Source: Pedobacter deserti | GTDB lineage: Bacteria > Bacteroidota > Bacteroidia > Sphingobacteriales > Sphingobacteriaceae | Length of the DNA: 64,000 nt | Assembly: GCF_024436415.1 (NCBI RefSeq) | Contig: NZ_JAFMZQ010000001.1 | Location: forward strand, 620,001-684,000 | Direction of reading: 5' to 3' | Shown here: piece after piece, positions 9,168-17,346 of the stretch | Position numbering within the stretch: position 1 is the first letter of the stretch | Layout of the letters: each line of letters starts with the position of its first letter | Translations under genes and position numbers: made by a program | Notes under the pieces: generated by a model | What the model was told of the DNA's origin: nothing | The model's database searches: none | Seen by the model: only the letters and a program-made list of their open reading frames with translations

Positions 9168-10394
9168 CTATTGATTCGATACCACGAGCAGTTCAATGTC
9201 CTTATACGGAATATTGAACATGCCTGCCAGATCCTTATTGGTCAGATGCCCCTGATAAATATACAGCGCCTCCCTGATGCCCGGCTTGGTCCATACCACG
9301 TTCATCAAGCCGCCCATATCACCAATATCCACCAAAATAGGGCTAAAGATGTTTGTTAAGGCATAAGAAGCCGTTCTGGGAACCCTCGAAGCAATGTTCG
9401 GCACACAGTAATGGATCACATCATATTTCCGGAACACCGGATCTTTGTGGTTGGTTACCTCCGAGGTCTCGAAACAACCGCCCTGGTCTATACTCACGTC
9501 GATCACCACCGAATTAGGCTTCATGCGGCTCACGGTTTCTTCCGTTACAATACAAGGACTGCGGCCATTGGTAGCCCGTATCGCGCCGATGACCACATCG
9601 CAAGTCGTAATCGCCTTTTCAAGGACAATCGGCTGCATCACGGAAGTAAACACCCGGCTTCCCAGGTTATTCTGCAGCCTTCTGAGCCGGTATATGGAGC
9701 TGTCGAACACCTTAACCTCGGCACCCAGCGAAAGCGCCGTACGTGCGGCATATTCGCCCACCGTGCCTGCGCCCAGGATCACAATTTCCGTAGGCGGAAC
9801 GCCCGTGAAACCCCCAAGCATCAAGCCCTTGCCGCCGGTTACGCTACTCAGGTATTCGGCTGCGATCAGGATAGAGGTGGCCCCGACAATTTCGCTCATG
9901 GCCCTCACTACGCTCAGCACATTCCCTTCATCGCGCAGATGCTCAAAGCATAAAGCATTGATCTTCTTCGCCAGCATGGCCTTCAGGTAACTTTCATTGA
10001 TGCCGCCCATCTGCATGGCCGAGATCAGCGTTTGCCCCTTGTGCATCAGTTCAATCTCCTCCAGTGTCGGCGGAGCGATCTTAACCAGCACATCGGCAGC
10101 AAAAACATCCTTCTTATCGAAGGAAATCTGCGCGCCCTGCTCGCTGTAATCCTTGTCGGAAAAGTTAGCGCCCTGTCCCGCACCCGACTCAATGAGTACT
10201 TTATGCCCGTTGTTTACGAGCAGGGCTACCGACAAAGGTGTGAGCGGAACCCTGTTTTCCTGAAAAGAGATCTCCTTAGGGATACCGATAAAAAGACTGT
10301 TACTTTTCGGAGCTATTTCTGACATTGCCTCTTTAGGCTGCAACAAACCTTTTTGTGCAATAGCGGCCATTCCTTCGCGTAATCCTGTTGCCAT
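9168..10394 (-). CDS. ald: Alanine dehydrogenase
   Basis: NAD-dependent oxidative deamination of L-alanine to pyruvate and ammonium. 408 residues, longer than the ~370 usual elsewhere because of an N-terminal extension (MATGLREGMAAIAQKGLL...) that I associate with Sphingobacteriaceae homologues. Visible: the substrate-domain stretch IGIPKEISFQENRVPLTP, the Rossmann motif GAGTVGEYAAR, and a C-terminal closure PFRKYDVIHYCVPNIASRVPRTAS (in parts). Start ATG at 10394. Downstream of tsaE on the same strand with 58 nt between; a weak TACCTTTT box at 10436-10443 suggests its own promoter. Confidence 0.9.
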   Translation of the reverse strand: MATGLREGMAAIAQKGLLQPKEAMSEIAPKSNSLFIGIPKEISFQENRVPLTPLSVALLVNNGHKVLIESGAGQGANFSDKDYSEQGAQISFDKKDVFAADVLVKIAPPTLEEIELMHKGQTLISAMQMGGINESYLKAMLAKKINALCFEHLRDEGNVLSVVRAMSEIVGATSILIAAEYLSSVTGGKGLMLGGFTGVPPTEIVILGAGTVGEYAARTALSLGAEVKVFDSSIYRLRRLQNNLGSRVFTSVMQPIVLEKAITTCDVVIGAIRATNGRSPCIVTEETVSRMKPNSVVIDVSIDQGGCFETSEVTNHKDPVFRKYDVIHYCVPNIASRVPRTASYALTNIFSPILVDIGDMGGLMNVVWTKPGIREALYIYQGHLTNKDLAGMFNIPYKDIELLVVSNQ

Positions 10395-10452
10395 CTTACT
10401 ATTTTAGTTGCTGAAATTAAGCATAATAGCTGAAAAAAAGGTACTTATACTG

Positions 10453-10878
10453 TTAAATTTTTGATAACCTTAGCAAGCGCGCTGTATCGCTCAACACAAC
10501 AATGCTGATTTCCACATAATGTTCAGGCAAAAGCGACTCAATTTTCTCCGGCCACTCCACAAAACATACGTGTCCGGAGTAAAAGTACTCCTCATAGCCG
10601 ATGTCGTACGCCTCCCGGATGTCCTTGATCCGGTAAAAATCAAAATGGTAGACCGGCTCGCCCTGCGCATCGTATTCGTTTACAATAGAAAAAGTAGGGC
10701 TCGAAACGACCTCGGTCACCCCCAGCTCCCGTGCCAGTTCCTTGATCAGCGTCGTTTTACCCCCGCCCATCTCTGCCCGCAGGATAAATATGCGTTCACC
10801 GGCGGCAAAATCCAGGATCTGCGCTGCGGCGGAAGATAATTCATCCAATCCGTTGACCTCAATTTCAAGCTTGTTCAT
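10453..10878 (-). CDS. tsaE: TsaE, tRNA t6A biosynthesis ATPase
   Basis: P-loop ATPase that works with TsaB/TsaD/TsaC in making N6-threonylcarbamoyladenosine at tRNA position 37. 141 residues, normal size. The Walker A stretch ILRAEMGGGKTTLIKELA is preceded by the family's 'GE..' type beta-strand, and SSPTFSIVNEY, YHFDFYRI and the FVEWPEKI stretch are diagnostic of TsaE. ATG at 10878 (MNKLEIEV) is preferred over the in-frame TTG 18 nt upstream. Upstream neighbour is a DUF6266 gene, 30 nt away on the same strand. Confidence 0.95.
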   Translation of the reverse strand: MNKLEIEVNGLDELSSAAAQILDFAAGERIFILRAEMGGGKTTLIKELARELGVTEVVSSPTFSIVNEYDAQGEPVYHFDFYRIKDIREAYDIGYEEYFYSGHVCFVEWPEKIESLLPEHYVEISIVVLSDTARLLRLSKI

Positions 10879-10908
10879 AGCCTGCAAATCTAGCAAATAA
10901 CGCGCTAT

Positions 10909-11541
10909 CTATTGCAGGGTTACCGCGCCAAGGTACTGACTATTGCTTTGGTGCGTTTGATCGATCGTAACGAAAGCAAGATAAACATGAAACACCCTGC
11001 CCACATCGGTCGGACTCAGCTCAAAATCAAATGTGCCTTTGGCCCTCCATGCTGCGGCTGTGTCTATGTAAGCATGCCTGTTCTCGATATTGTACAGTAA
11101 AATCATGGCTTTCTCCATGGCTACCTGTTCGCCTCCGCTCCAGTTGACCGTAATCGTATTAGGTTTCGCGCAGTCTGCCCCGGCCTGATCGGCCTGACTC
11201 AAATGTCCGTAGCTAACCAATGCCTTGGCCGGATCAACCCATATCTCCGGGTATTCACCGCCTCTGGCAACTTTACTGTTGTACGATTTAGCGCCTAAAA
11301 AACCCTCGAATGTCTCGGCATAGTTTTTAAAGCCGATCCTGAGAAATGGCGTGATCGGCTGCAGCCAATGCTGGAGCACCTTAAACCAATCCCTGTTGGA
11401 TTGCTCGGGATCTGAAACTTTCCTTTTTTTGTTTACCCTTGGTCGGGAGCGCATAACGCCTTGTCCCTTCAATTCATACCCCACTGCCGTGCCAATTGTG
11501 CCACTGAACGGGCCTAAAATTCCTTTTTTTATTCTTGCCAT
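10909..11541 (-). CDS. DUF6266 family protein
   Basis: 210-residue protein beginning MARIKKGILGPFSGTIGTAVGYELKGQ. This glycine-rich opening and the following RPRVNKKRKVSDPEQ are what I recognise from the Bacteroidota DUF6266 family, often found in several copies per genome; function unknown. No signal peptide or transmembrane segment. The second half reads as beta-sandwich-like (TITVNWSGG..., FHVYLAFVTIDQ). Upstream there is a 210-nt gap with three phased CCCCTGTT repeats. Possibly in one transcript with tsaE. Confidence 0.7.
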   Translation of the reverse strand: MARIKKGILGPFSGTIGTAVGYELKGQGVMRSRPRVNKKRKVSDPEQSNRDWFKVLQHWLQPITPFLRIGFKNYAETFEGFLGAKSYNSKVARGGEYPEIWVDPAKALVSYGHLSQADQAGADCAKPNTITVNWSGGEQVAMEKAMILLYNIENRHAYIDTAAAWRAKGTFDFELSPTDVGRVFHVYLAFVTIDQTHQSNSQYLGAVTLQ

Positions 11542-11665
11542 ATCGTTGATACTTGGTTTATACTAAGTTAAGGAATAGTGGCATGAAAACAAAATTTTAA
11601 TACATAGTTTATAAAGGATTAACCCGGACCTTACCCGAATTTGGCTATGTTTGATCCGGGCTATG

Positions 11666-11695
11666 CCCCTGTTAAGCCCCTGTTTTCCCCCTGTT
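11666..11695. repeat. Three CCCCTGTT repeats with exact 11-bp period
   Basis: CCCCTGTT occurs at 11666-11673, 11677-11684 and 11688-11695, so each copy lies on the same face of the helix. It sits in the 210-nt gap between the DUF6266 start (11541) and the end of the oxidoreductase gene (11752). Otherwise this gap shows nothing clear. Confidence 0.5.
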
Positions 11696-11751
11696 ATTTA
11701 GCTTTCATGCACAGACGAAGTGGCATCTTGCTGATTAACTAACAGGCTAAA

Positions 11752-12693
11752 TCAGGGAAGGGCTACAATTGCTTTTCCGACCGTTCTTCCGCTTTCCACC
11801 TGCCGGTGAGCCTCGGCCATTTGCCCGAATGAGAAAGTTTGCGATACATGCGGCTTGATCACGCCTTTTTCAAGAAGATCAGCAATGTGTTTCATGTCTT
11901 CGCCGTTCGATTGCACCAGGAAGAAGTAGCCGTTCACACCTTTCGATTTTGCCTTGTCCGTCACCTGCTCATTAAGTCCGGATGGAATGCTGATCAGGGT
12001 GCCACCTTCTTTGGTTACTTCGAGCGAGTGATCGATGTTTTCGCCGCCAATGGTATCCAGTACAAAATCGTACTCACGCGGATGTGCACTCCAGTTGTAA
12101 TCGGTATAATCAATATGCTCGTCGGCCCCAAGCGACAGCACAAAGTCTTTGTTTTTTGCGGAGGAAGTTCCGGTGACTAAAGCACCCAGATGTTTGGCAA
12201 TCTGCACCGCGATATGACCGACGCCACCCGATGCCGCATGAATCAGCACTTTTTGCCCTTGCTGAACCTTGGCATTCTTAACCAGCGCCTGCCATGCTGT
12301 AAGCGCCACCAGCGTGGCAGCTGCGGCCTCTCCGTGCGAAACATTTGCCGGCTTCAGTGCCAGTTGAGCAGCAGGTGCAGCTACATACTCAGCATAAACC
12401 TTGCCGTGGCCGGGGAAGTCGACCATCCCAAACACCTCATCGCCAGCCTTAAACAAGTCGCTCAGACTTTCTTCCACCACGCCCGAAACGTCCCAGCCTA
12501 TAACCAAGGGCTGCTCAGCTTTGATGCGCCCATAAACACCCTTGCCAGCACGCGTTTTCACGTCGACAGGGTTAATGCTGATCGCTTTTACCCTGATCAG
12601 GACCTCGCCCTGCACAATTGTGGGTACAGGAAGGTCGGTGTATTCCAGTTGCCCGGCCTCGCCAGGTTCTTTAAGTATAATGGCTTTCATCAT
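11752..12693 (-). CDS. MDR-family NADP-dependent oxidoreductase (quinone reductase-like)
   Basis: Zinc-independent medium-chain dehydrogenase/reductase. About 313 residues; starts at one of two tandem ATGs (12693 or 12690), because the longer frame from a TTG lacks family resemblance. GroES-like N-terminal half with the typical VKAISINPVDVKTRAGKG and VIGWDVSGVV; nucleotide motif ASGGVGHIAVQIAKHLGA with the downstream SLGADEHIDY. The Cys/His set of structural and catalytic zinc sites is missing, as in quinone oxidoreductase-type MDRs. Reduces quinones or enones with NADPH by family analogy; the substrate is unknown. Divergent from the lipoprotein gene at 12806. Confidence 0.85.
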   Translation of the reverse strand: MMKAIILKEPGEAGQLEYTDLPVPTIVQGEVLIRVKAISINPVDVKTRAGKGVYGRIKAEQPLVIGWDVSGVVEESLSDLFKAGDEVFGMVDFPGHGKVYAEYVAAPAAQLALKPANVSHGEAAAATLVALTAWQALVKNAKVQQGQKVLIHAASGGVGHIAVQIAKHLGALVTGTSSAKNKDFVLSLGADEHIDYTDYNWSAHPREYDFVLDTIGGENIDHSLEVTKEGGTLISIPSGLNEQVTDKAKSKGVNGYFFLVQSNGEDMKHIADLLEKGVIKPHVSQTFSFGQMAEAHRQVESGRTVGKAIVALP

Positions 12694-12744
12694 TTGCGGA
12701 GTTGATTTGTACAAAAGTGGCGTTAATTTCAGTGTTTTAAATGG

Positions 12745-12776
12745 TTGTTTTTGTCAAAGTTTTCTAATTACATTAG
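12745..12776 (+). promoter_or_regulatory. Promoter of the left-flank island lipoprotein
   Basis: TTG (12745-12747), 21-nt spacer, TACATTAG (12769-12776). The same TACATTAG followed by an ACGAAA element recurs in front of the paralogous gene at 21753, so the box is conserved between the two copies. Confidence 0.5.
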
Positions 12777-12805
12777 TGGGACGAAAAACAAACGCTCAGG
12801 CTCTT

Positions 12806-13612
12806 ATGAGAACATTACAAGTATTAACGCTGGTTCTGACAGTGCTGATTGGCACCAGCCTTTCCTCATGCAAGAAAGATAATCCGCAAAAATCCCAGCA
12901 CAGGATCAAATCGATCACGACCGTTGAGGCTGAGGTATCCCGCAAAACGGAGTTTTATTTTGATGACAAAGGGCTGCTGAAACAAACAAGGCAGTATAAA
13001 AATGGTAGTATTGAAGTTTACACGGATTACGAGTATTCGGCCGGCAAGATAACCGCCGCCAAGACTTATGAGCAATTGACAGACGGCGCCGTAAGGTTAT
13101 GTGCCCAGGCGAACTTCAGCCACGAGGGCGACAGGCTCTCCCGTGTGGAGATCTCGGACGTTCCAGCTGCGTTAAAGAAGTTTGCATACGTGTTTGATTA
13201 TAGCTTAGGTGATACGCTGCGGGTGACACGAAGGGTTCACAGAAATGGTATACCTGACTACTGGACACACCCGGGAAGCGAAGAGGACGATTCAAGTGAA
13301 TGGATGACCCTGCCTCCTCTGGCTGCTGATATTAAGCAAGACTGTATATTCGACGACAAGCAGAATCCGCTCCAAGGAATACCAGTCCTGTCTGTTACCT
13401 ATAGTGTGGGCGTTTTCAAGCAGATTTCCTGTGATTTCGATTATAGAGCCTTCTTTCTCCCGAATAACTTGACGAGCCAGAAAATGGATTGGGGTGAATT
13501 AAGAACAAGTCAGTACAGTTACAATGCGGTAGGATTGCCGGTTAAGCGTGTGACGACTGGCAATGCGGCAACAGCGTCAAGACTCGAGGTGATGTTTGAT
13601 TATGGGGAGTGA
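12806..13612 (+). CDS. Lipoprotein with YD/DUF4595-like repeats, paralogue A (left flank of island)
   Basis: 268 residues. Lipoprotein signal ending SLSSC (Cys22), followed by KKDNP. The mature protein consists of short strands of the form FYFDDKGLLKQTRQY, YTDYEYSAGKI and YSYNAVGLPVKR, reminiscent of the YD-like strands in DUF4595 lipoproteins of Bacteroidota, so a surface or periplasmic beta-protein is likely; no enzymatic motif. ATG at 12806 is chosen since the longer open frame upstream is antisense to the oxidoreductase gene. Clearly homologous along its length to the protein at 21753-22532; the two genes bracket the island. Confidence 0.65.
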   Translation: MRTLQVLTLVLTVLIGTSLSSCKKDNPQKSQHRIKSITTVEAEVSRKTEFYFDDKGLLKQTRQYKNGSIEVYTDYEYSAGKITAAKTYEQLTDGAVRLCAQANFSHEGDRLSRVEISDVPAALKKFAYVFDYSLGDTLRVTRRVHRNGIPDYWTHPGSEEDDSSEWMTLPPLAADIKQDCIFDDKQNPLQGIPVLSVTYSVGVFKQISCDFDYRAFFLPNNLTSQKMDWGELRTSQYSYNAVGLPVKRVTTGNAATASRLEVMFDYGE

Positions 13613-13630
13613 GCCATTGAAAACTTAATT

Positions 13631-13804
13631 ATGAAAGTAATAGCTAATAATAGTGAGAATGACGCTGTCTTAGTGATCTCCACTGAAGAATACAATTCGC
13701 TTATTGAAACATCACATTTGATGTCCACTGAAGCCAATCGTAGACGTCTTGAACAGTCTATTGAGCGTCTAAATCAAGGGAGTGCGAAAATTATTTATTC
13801 CTGA
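13631..13804 (+). CDS. Short YefM/Phd-like antitoxin, probably remnant
   Basis: 57 residues beginning MKVIANNSENDAVLVISTEEYNSLIET and ending in a RRRLEQSIERLNQG segment. The VLVISTEEYNSLIET stretch and the helix ending '..IERLNQG' are those of YefM/Phd-type antitoxins that neutralise YoeB. At 57 residues it lacks the N-terminal DNA-binding part of the usual 80-90. The partner downstream is broken, so the pair is probably non-functional, or the antitoxin is kept as an anti-toxin decoy. Begins 18 nt after the upstream lipoprotein stop. Confidence 0.5.
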   Translation: MKVIANNSENDAVLVISTEEYNSLIETSHLMSTEANRRRLEQSIERLNQGSAKIIYS

Positions 13805-13831
13805 AGATGAAACTCACGTGAAAGACTGAGC

Positions 13832-14025
13832 ATGAATATCGTTTTTACTCCCGAAGCCTGGGAAGATTTTGAGTATTGGATGGAATGATGAAGATGCCGA
13901 GCACAGAATCAGAGCGTTACCAAGAGAAATTAAAAGAACCCCCCTTTCACGGTCAGGGATTCTTTAAACATGGGAAGTTCTTAGGATTTAAGCATTATAA
14001 AGGGCGCTGGTATATACGAAGTTAA
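13832..14025 (+). pseudogene. Decayed Txe/YoeB-type toxin
   Basis: Begins with an intact-looking YoeB start MNIVFTPEAWEDFEYWME and hits TGA after 18 codons (13832-13888). Further on, two other frames keep family-like pieces: HRIRALPREIKRTP (compare 'KINELIKDIKRTPF') and GFKHYKGRWYIRS at the end (compare the 'L.GYWSRRI' core). At least two frame disruptions and a deletion must be assumed; 194 nt in all against about 250-270 for a full gene. The catalytic C-terminal His/Tyr region is not recoverable. Confidence 0.55.
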
Positions 14026-14103
14026 TTTTCTCATTGTGCCCATTTTATAGAAGCAACGACTGGCATTTTAGATCGTTGTTAATATAATCGTGTTTCGTCT
14101 ATT

Positions 14104-14134
14104 TTGTTTGTTTCGTTTATTTCGTTTATTTTTG
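14104..14134 (+). promoter_or_regulatory. Promoter of the HTH-PIN operon
   Basis: TTG (14104-14106), 20-nt spacer, TATTTTTG (14127-14134), a near-ideal Bacteroidota promoter ending 19 nt before the ATG. The spacer contains a tandem TTTCGTTTAT-like repeat that could bind the antitoxin. Confidence 0.7.
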
Positions 14135-14153
14135 TGCATAAATCTTATTAATT

Positions 14154-14600
14154 ATGGAACAAATACGGAGGCCTTCTAAGCTGGAACAGAAGATGGCTAT
14201 TGAATCATATCCAACGCTGTCTTCCGTGCTATCACATATTAGCGGGGAGCAAACCGAGATTGAGATCGAGGAGACAAAGGAACGGATTAAAATCCCGTAT
14301 AGAGCACTTGAGCTTTTGGGAGAAATTCTTAAGGCGATGAGTGAAGGTAAGCCGATTTCTATCGTTCCTCTGGCAACTGAAGTGACGACACAAAAAGCCG
14401 CTGAAATACTTGGGTGTTCGAGACCTTATCTTGTTAAGCTTCTTGAAGAAGGTAAAATTGATTTTGTCAAAGTTGGGAGACATCGCAGAATTATGCTTGA
14501 GGATGTGTTGGCATATAAGCAAAAGATGAAGAAAGATCAGAAGACTCATCTTATTGATATTATGGGCTTTGATGAAGAGATAGGCTTGTATGATTCATAG
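14154..14600 (+). CDS. Excisionase-type HTH antitoxin of a PIN toxin
   Basis: 148 residues. N-terminal acidic part (about 1-75), then an excisionase-like winged helix (about 80-128: VTTQKAAEILGCSRPYLVKL followed by KVGRHRRIMLEDVLAYK), and an acidic C-terminal tail (HLIDIMGFDEEIG) suited to plug the toxin. Its stop overlaps the start of the PIN gene by 11 nt, the usual translational coupling of toxin-antitoxin pairs. It probably represses its own promoter at 14104-14134. Codon use is AT-richer than the flanking core genes. Confidence 0.8.
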   Translation: MEQIRRPSKLEQKMAIESYPTLSSVLSHISGEQTEIEIEETKERIKIPYRALELLGEILKAMSEGKPISIVPLATEVTTQKAAEILGCSRPYLVKLLEEGKIDFVKVGRHRRIMLEDVLAYKQKMKKDQKTHLIDIMGFDEEIGLYDS

Positions 14601-15153
14601 CGTCCGGTTTAAAGCCGTTCTGGATACTAACGTAATGTTCCCGGTAGTGATCAGAGATTTGCTGTTCTGGTTTGCACATTATGAACTTTATACCCCAAAA
14701 TGGAGTGCGAATATTTTTAGTGAGTGGATGCATGTGATGATCAGAAAAGGAGTAGGTGAATCTGAAGCGGTGAAACGTGTGCAAAAGGCTAATGCGGCGT
14801 TTCCAGATGCGATGGTTTTAAACTACGACGGTCTAATAATAGACTTAAAGCTTCCGGACGAAGAGGATCGTCATGTGCTTGCTGCGGCAATTAAGACTAA
14901 TGCGAATGTTATTGTCACGAACAACCTCAAAGATTTTCCCGATGATTATCTTACTACCTTTGGATTGAAGGCTAAGAGCGCTGATGATTTTCTGACAGAT
15001 ATCATCGACTTGAATCAAGAGCAAGCAATAGAAGCTTTTAAAGAGATGGTACTCAACCGGAGAAATCCTGCAATGGATGAATATCAGGTACTGGAAAGCC
15101 TACGAAGAAACGGATTAAAAAATACAGCAGATTATCTCCATGCGCTATTGTAA
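14590..15153 (+). CDS. PIN-domain ribonuclease toxin
   Basis: 187 residues. PIN nuclease acidic residues are all in place: Asp12 in VLDTNVMF, Glu45 in FSEWMHV, Asp93 in EEDRHVLAAA and Asp115 in NLKDFPDDY, so the enzyme looks active; PIN toxins cut RNA, often tRNA or mRNA, when freed from the antitoxin. After the PIN fold a C-terminal helical extension (about residues 135-187) is present, as in the subgroup paired with excisionase-like antitoxins. No frameshift. This is the only apparently intact toxin-antitoxin pair in the island. Confidence 0.85.
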   Translation: MIHSVRFKAVLDTNVMFPVVIRDLLFWFAHYELYTPKWSANIFSEWMHVMIRKGVGESEAVKRVQKANAAFPDAMVLNYDGLIIDLKLPDEEDRHVLAAAIKTNANVIVTNNLKDFPDDYLTTFGLKAKSADDFLTDIIDLNQEQAIEAFKEMVLNRRNPAMDEYQVLESLRRNGLKNTADYLHALL

Positions 15154-15341
15154 CCGACACAGCGCAGTGAGGAATTGTCGGATTGGAAATCACAGAATGT
15201 GATAACCAATAGAGAGAAAATGGGCTTAAGGGAGCCACAATGCGTTTACTGAACAGAATGTGGTGATGCTGTTATGCGTGCATAATGCGAAACGGCATAG
15301 AGGTAACTATAGGATTTTACGTACTAAAAAATGTATTGAAT

Positions 15342-15860
15342 ATGATTAAGAAGTTTCTGTTTGTGGTATTAGTTATGTTGTTTAAAATTAATACTTTACT
15401 CGCGCAGACCAGAGCTATCCTTAATGTCTCTTCAAAAATCACAGAGAGACAATTGGAAAGAAAGCTAATTGAAAGAAGAAGCGGCATAGCTCTTTATGAG
15501 AATATTCGAAACAAGCTAATCGCTAAGGATAGCTTGAATTTTATTGGCCAATGCGATACCGTTTTTTTTATTGAGACATACGATTTAGAAACTGGTACAT
15601 CCTATGGTAGGATTTGGAATAGCAGAAAGGCTATTTCATATGAATGTTTTAAGGATAGGCTCACTTTTAGTAACATATCTTTTTTTGACGCGGAGACATT
15701 AAAGTTGGTACAGGCCTGGGATACCAATACAATACGTAGATACGAGTCTGAAAATTCCGCAATGATATCACCACTAACAATTTTCGCCTCAAGAGCTATA
15801 TTGAATAAAGGGGAGATTGATGTGGACTGTTTAAAATTTGACGAGTTTTATAGGCGTTGA
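15342..15860 (+). CDS. Hypothetical exported protein, 172 aa
   Basis: Family not recognised. A signal peptide MIKKFLFVVLVMLFKINTLLAQ is followed by a mature part of about 150 residues with Lys/Arg-rich helix (KITERQLERKLIERRSG) and a strand-rich second half. ATG at 15342 chosen because the 19 upstream codons look like non-coding sequence. AT-rich, and the only neighbours are other island genes; it may be an immunity or cargo protein. The 190 nt before it contain a short inverted repeat CCGACA/TGTCGG (15154-15182) that could end the PIN transcript. Confidence 0.45.
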   Translation: MIKKFLFVVLVMLFKINTLLAQTRAILNVSSKITERQLERKLIERRSGIALYENIRNKLIAKDSLNFIGQCDTVFFIETYDLETGTSYGRIWNSRKAISYECFKDRLTFSNISFFDAETLKLVQAWDTNTIRRYESENSAMISPLTIFASRAILNKGEIDVDCLKFDEFYRR

Positions 15861-15871
15861 TATTACTATGA

Positions 15872-16000
15872 ATGAGTATTTCAGCAACACTTGCAGGTGT
15901 CTCATCCTGCTATAGCTCGTCTACGGAATCCGACCAGTTGCCGACATACCCACTTTCAGAAAAAGTTGGGATTATTTTCGATAAATATTATGAACTTTGA
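15872..16000 (+). CDS. Possible 42-aa small lipoprotein
   Basis: A short frame MSISATLAGVSSC... has a lipobox-like GVSSC (Cys13) and lies tightly between the two neighbouring lipoprotein or exported genes (11 nt before, 6 nt after). It may equally be the decayed head of a longer lipoprotein. Confidence 0.22.
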   Translation: MSISATLAGVSSCYSSSTESDQLPTYPLSEKVGIIFDKYYEL

Positions 16001-16006
16001 TAGAAT

Positions 16007-16465
16007 ATGAGAACACCGATATTCGGTTTTGTATTTTTGGTTCTTCAAGGTTGCTCGTCAGACTTTGGAGACTCCTTCACTAGCCAAGCGCTCACTTCGA
16101 GCAAGGGGGAGGTAATTTACGTTAATACCTTGAATTGGGGAGTAACAGATGACCACCAACTTTCCGCTGTTTCAACTGATCTAAATAAGCTTAGTGAGCG
16201 AACCGATACTGCTGGAACTATAGAAGGCCTGGAGCCATTTATATATAGTTTCAAAAATGATAGCTTGACCCTTTATTTCGACAGAGAGGTCGCCTATAAT
16301 GTAGGTGAAAGGTTCAAAACGATCAGAGTATCATACGTTTCCCTGGACGGCGAGGAGTTTAGGGGGCTTCGAGCAAAAGCATATAAAAATGATGACTATT
16401 ATTGTGTGCCTAAAAGAAGGCCATCGGCCATGTCATCAGATATGCCAATGCCATCTTCTAATTGA
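16007..16465 (+). CDS. Hypothetical lipoprotein, 152 aa
   Basis: Lipoprotein signal MRTPIFGFVFLVLQGC (Cys16). The mature protein has alternating strands (VIYVNTLNWGV, FIYSFKNDSLTLYF, FKTIRVSYVSLDGEEF) suggesting a small beta-barrel or sandwich, and a Ser/Pro/Met-rich tail. No family recognised. It precedes the truncated RHS gene and is separated from it by a terminator-like hairpin, so it is transcribed on its own or with 15342-15860. Confidence 0.45.
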   Translation: MRTPIFGFVFLVLQGCSSDFGDSFTSQALTSSKGEVIYVNTLNWGVTDDHQLSAVSTDLNKLSERTDTAGTIEGLEPFIYSFKNDSLTLYFDREVAYNVGERFKTIRVSYVSLDGEEFRGLRAKAYKNDDYYCVPKRRPSAMSSDMPMPSSN

Positions 16466-16488
16466 TATCATAAAATAATGAGATATAA

Positions 16489-16520
16489 CAAGACCCTTAA
16501 TTTAGAGGGTCTTGTCTTTC
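16489..16520 (+). terminator. Hairpin terminator before the RHS fragment
   Basis: 9-bp stem CAAGACCCT / AGGGTCTTG with 8-nt loop, followed by TCTTTC. Placed right after the lipoprotein gene. It also isolates the RHS fragment from upstream transcription. Confidence 0.6.
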
Positions 16521-16542
16521 AGGCACACATTACCCCGGAACG

Positions 16543-17346
16543 ACCACATATGGCTACGACGGCAACGGGAACATGACAACCAGGATTAATACCACAAGCG
16601 CAGGTAACAACATGTATGATATGGCTTACAACCATCTCAACCTGCCAACTAATATCAACGCGAATGGTGCGGTTAGCACCCATACTTACAGCGGCAATGG
16701 GGAAAAGCTAAAAAAATCGGTCAGCGGTAGCGCAACCTTAAATAATGAGTATATTAGTGGTATCCATTACGAGGGTGGTGTATTACAGTTTGTAAATACG
16801 GGGGAGGGCAGGGTAAGAAGAACCGGCACCAACACTTACAAATATGAATACCTGCTGACAGACCACCTTGGTAATGGCCGTGTGTACTTTGAGATAGATG
16901 GCAGCAATGCTGCGGTGAAAATCCAGGAACTTGACTACTATCCTTTTGGTAAAGAGATAGACCGGTTGGTTCCAAGCCCTAAGAACCTTTACACTTACAA
17001 CGGTAAGGAGAAGCAGGAGCACGAGAAACTGCTGGATTATGGTGCAAGGTTCTATGACCCGGTGATAGGCAGATGGCATGTGATCGACCCAATGGCTGAC
17101 AAGATGCGGAGGCATTCCCCGTATAACTATGCCTTTGACAATCCGGTGAGGTTTATTGATCCGGATGGTATGATGCCTTATGACTGGGTTTGGGGAGCAG
17201 ATAATAAAATGCGTTGGCGAGATGACGTTACCAGTGAAGACGATGTTGACCTCAAGGAAGGCGAAAGATATGCTGGTAAGACTGCAGAAGGAACAACGAA
17301 AGAAGGATATACCTACAAATTCAATGCTGACGGTACCATACGTTAG
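16543..17346 (+). pseudogene. 5'-truncated RHS repeat-associated core
   Basis: Only the last part of an RHS/YD-repeat shell is present. The frame is already RHS-like before any start codon ([10 protein letters not shown], then MTTRINTT...), so the N-terminal ~1000 or more residues with signal, sheath and most repeats are gone. The core ends in the classical region: [49 protein letters not shown] (shown in parts) and [17 protein letters not shown]. This hyperconserved border precedes the variable toxin tip. The frame stops at 17346, and the tip continues in another frame. As it stands it cannot make a secreted toxin; tips like this serve as recombination donors for a full-length rhs gene elsewhere. 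Confidence 0.85.

Noticed and set aside
9411-9990. Two overlapping 180-codon frames opposite alanine dehydrogenase
   Set aside because: Shadows of the ald coding; no start context or family marks.
12542-12805. N-terminal extension of the left-flank lipoprotein
   Set aside because: It is antisense to the oxidoreductase gene, and the lipoprotein signal begins only at 12806.
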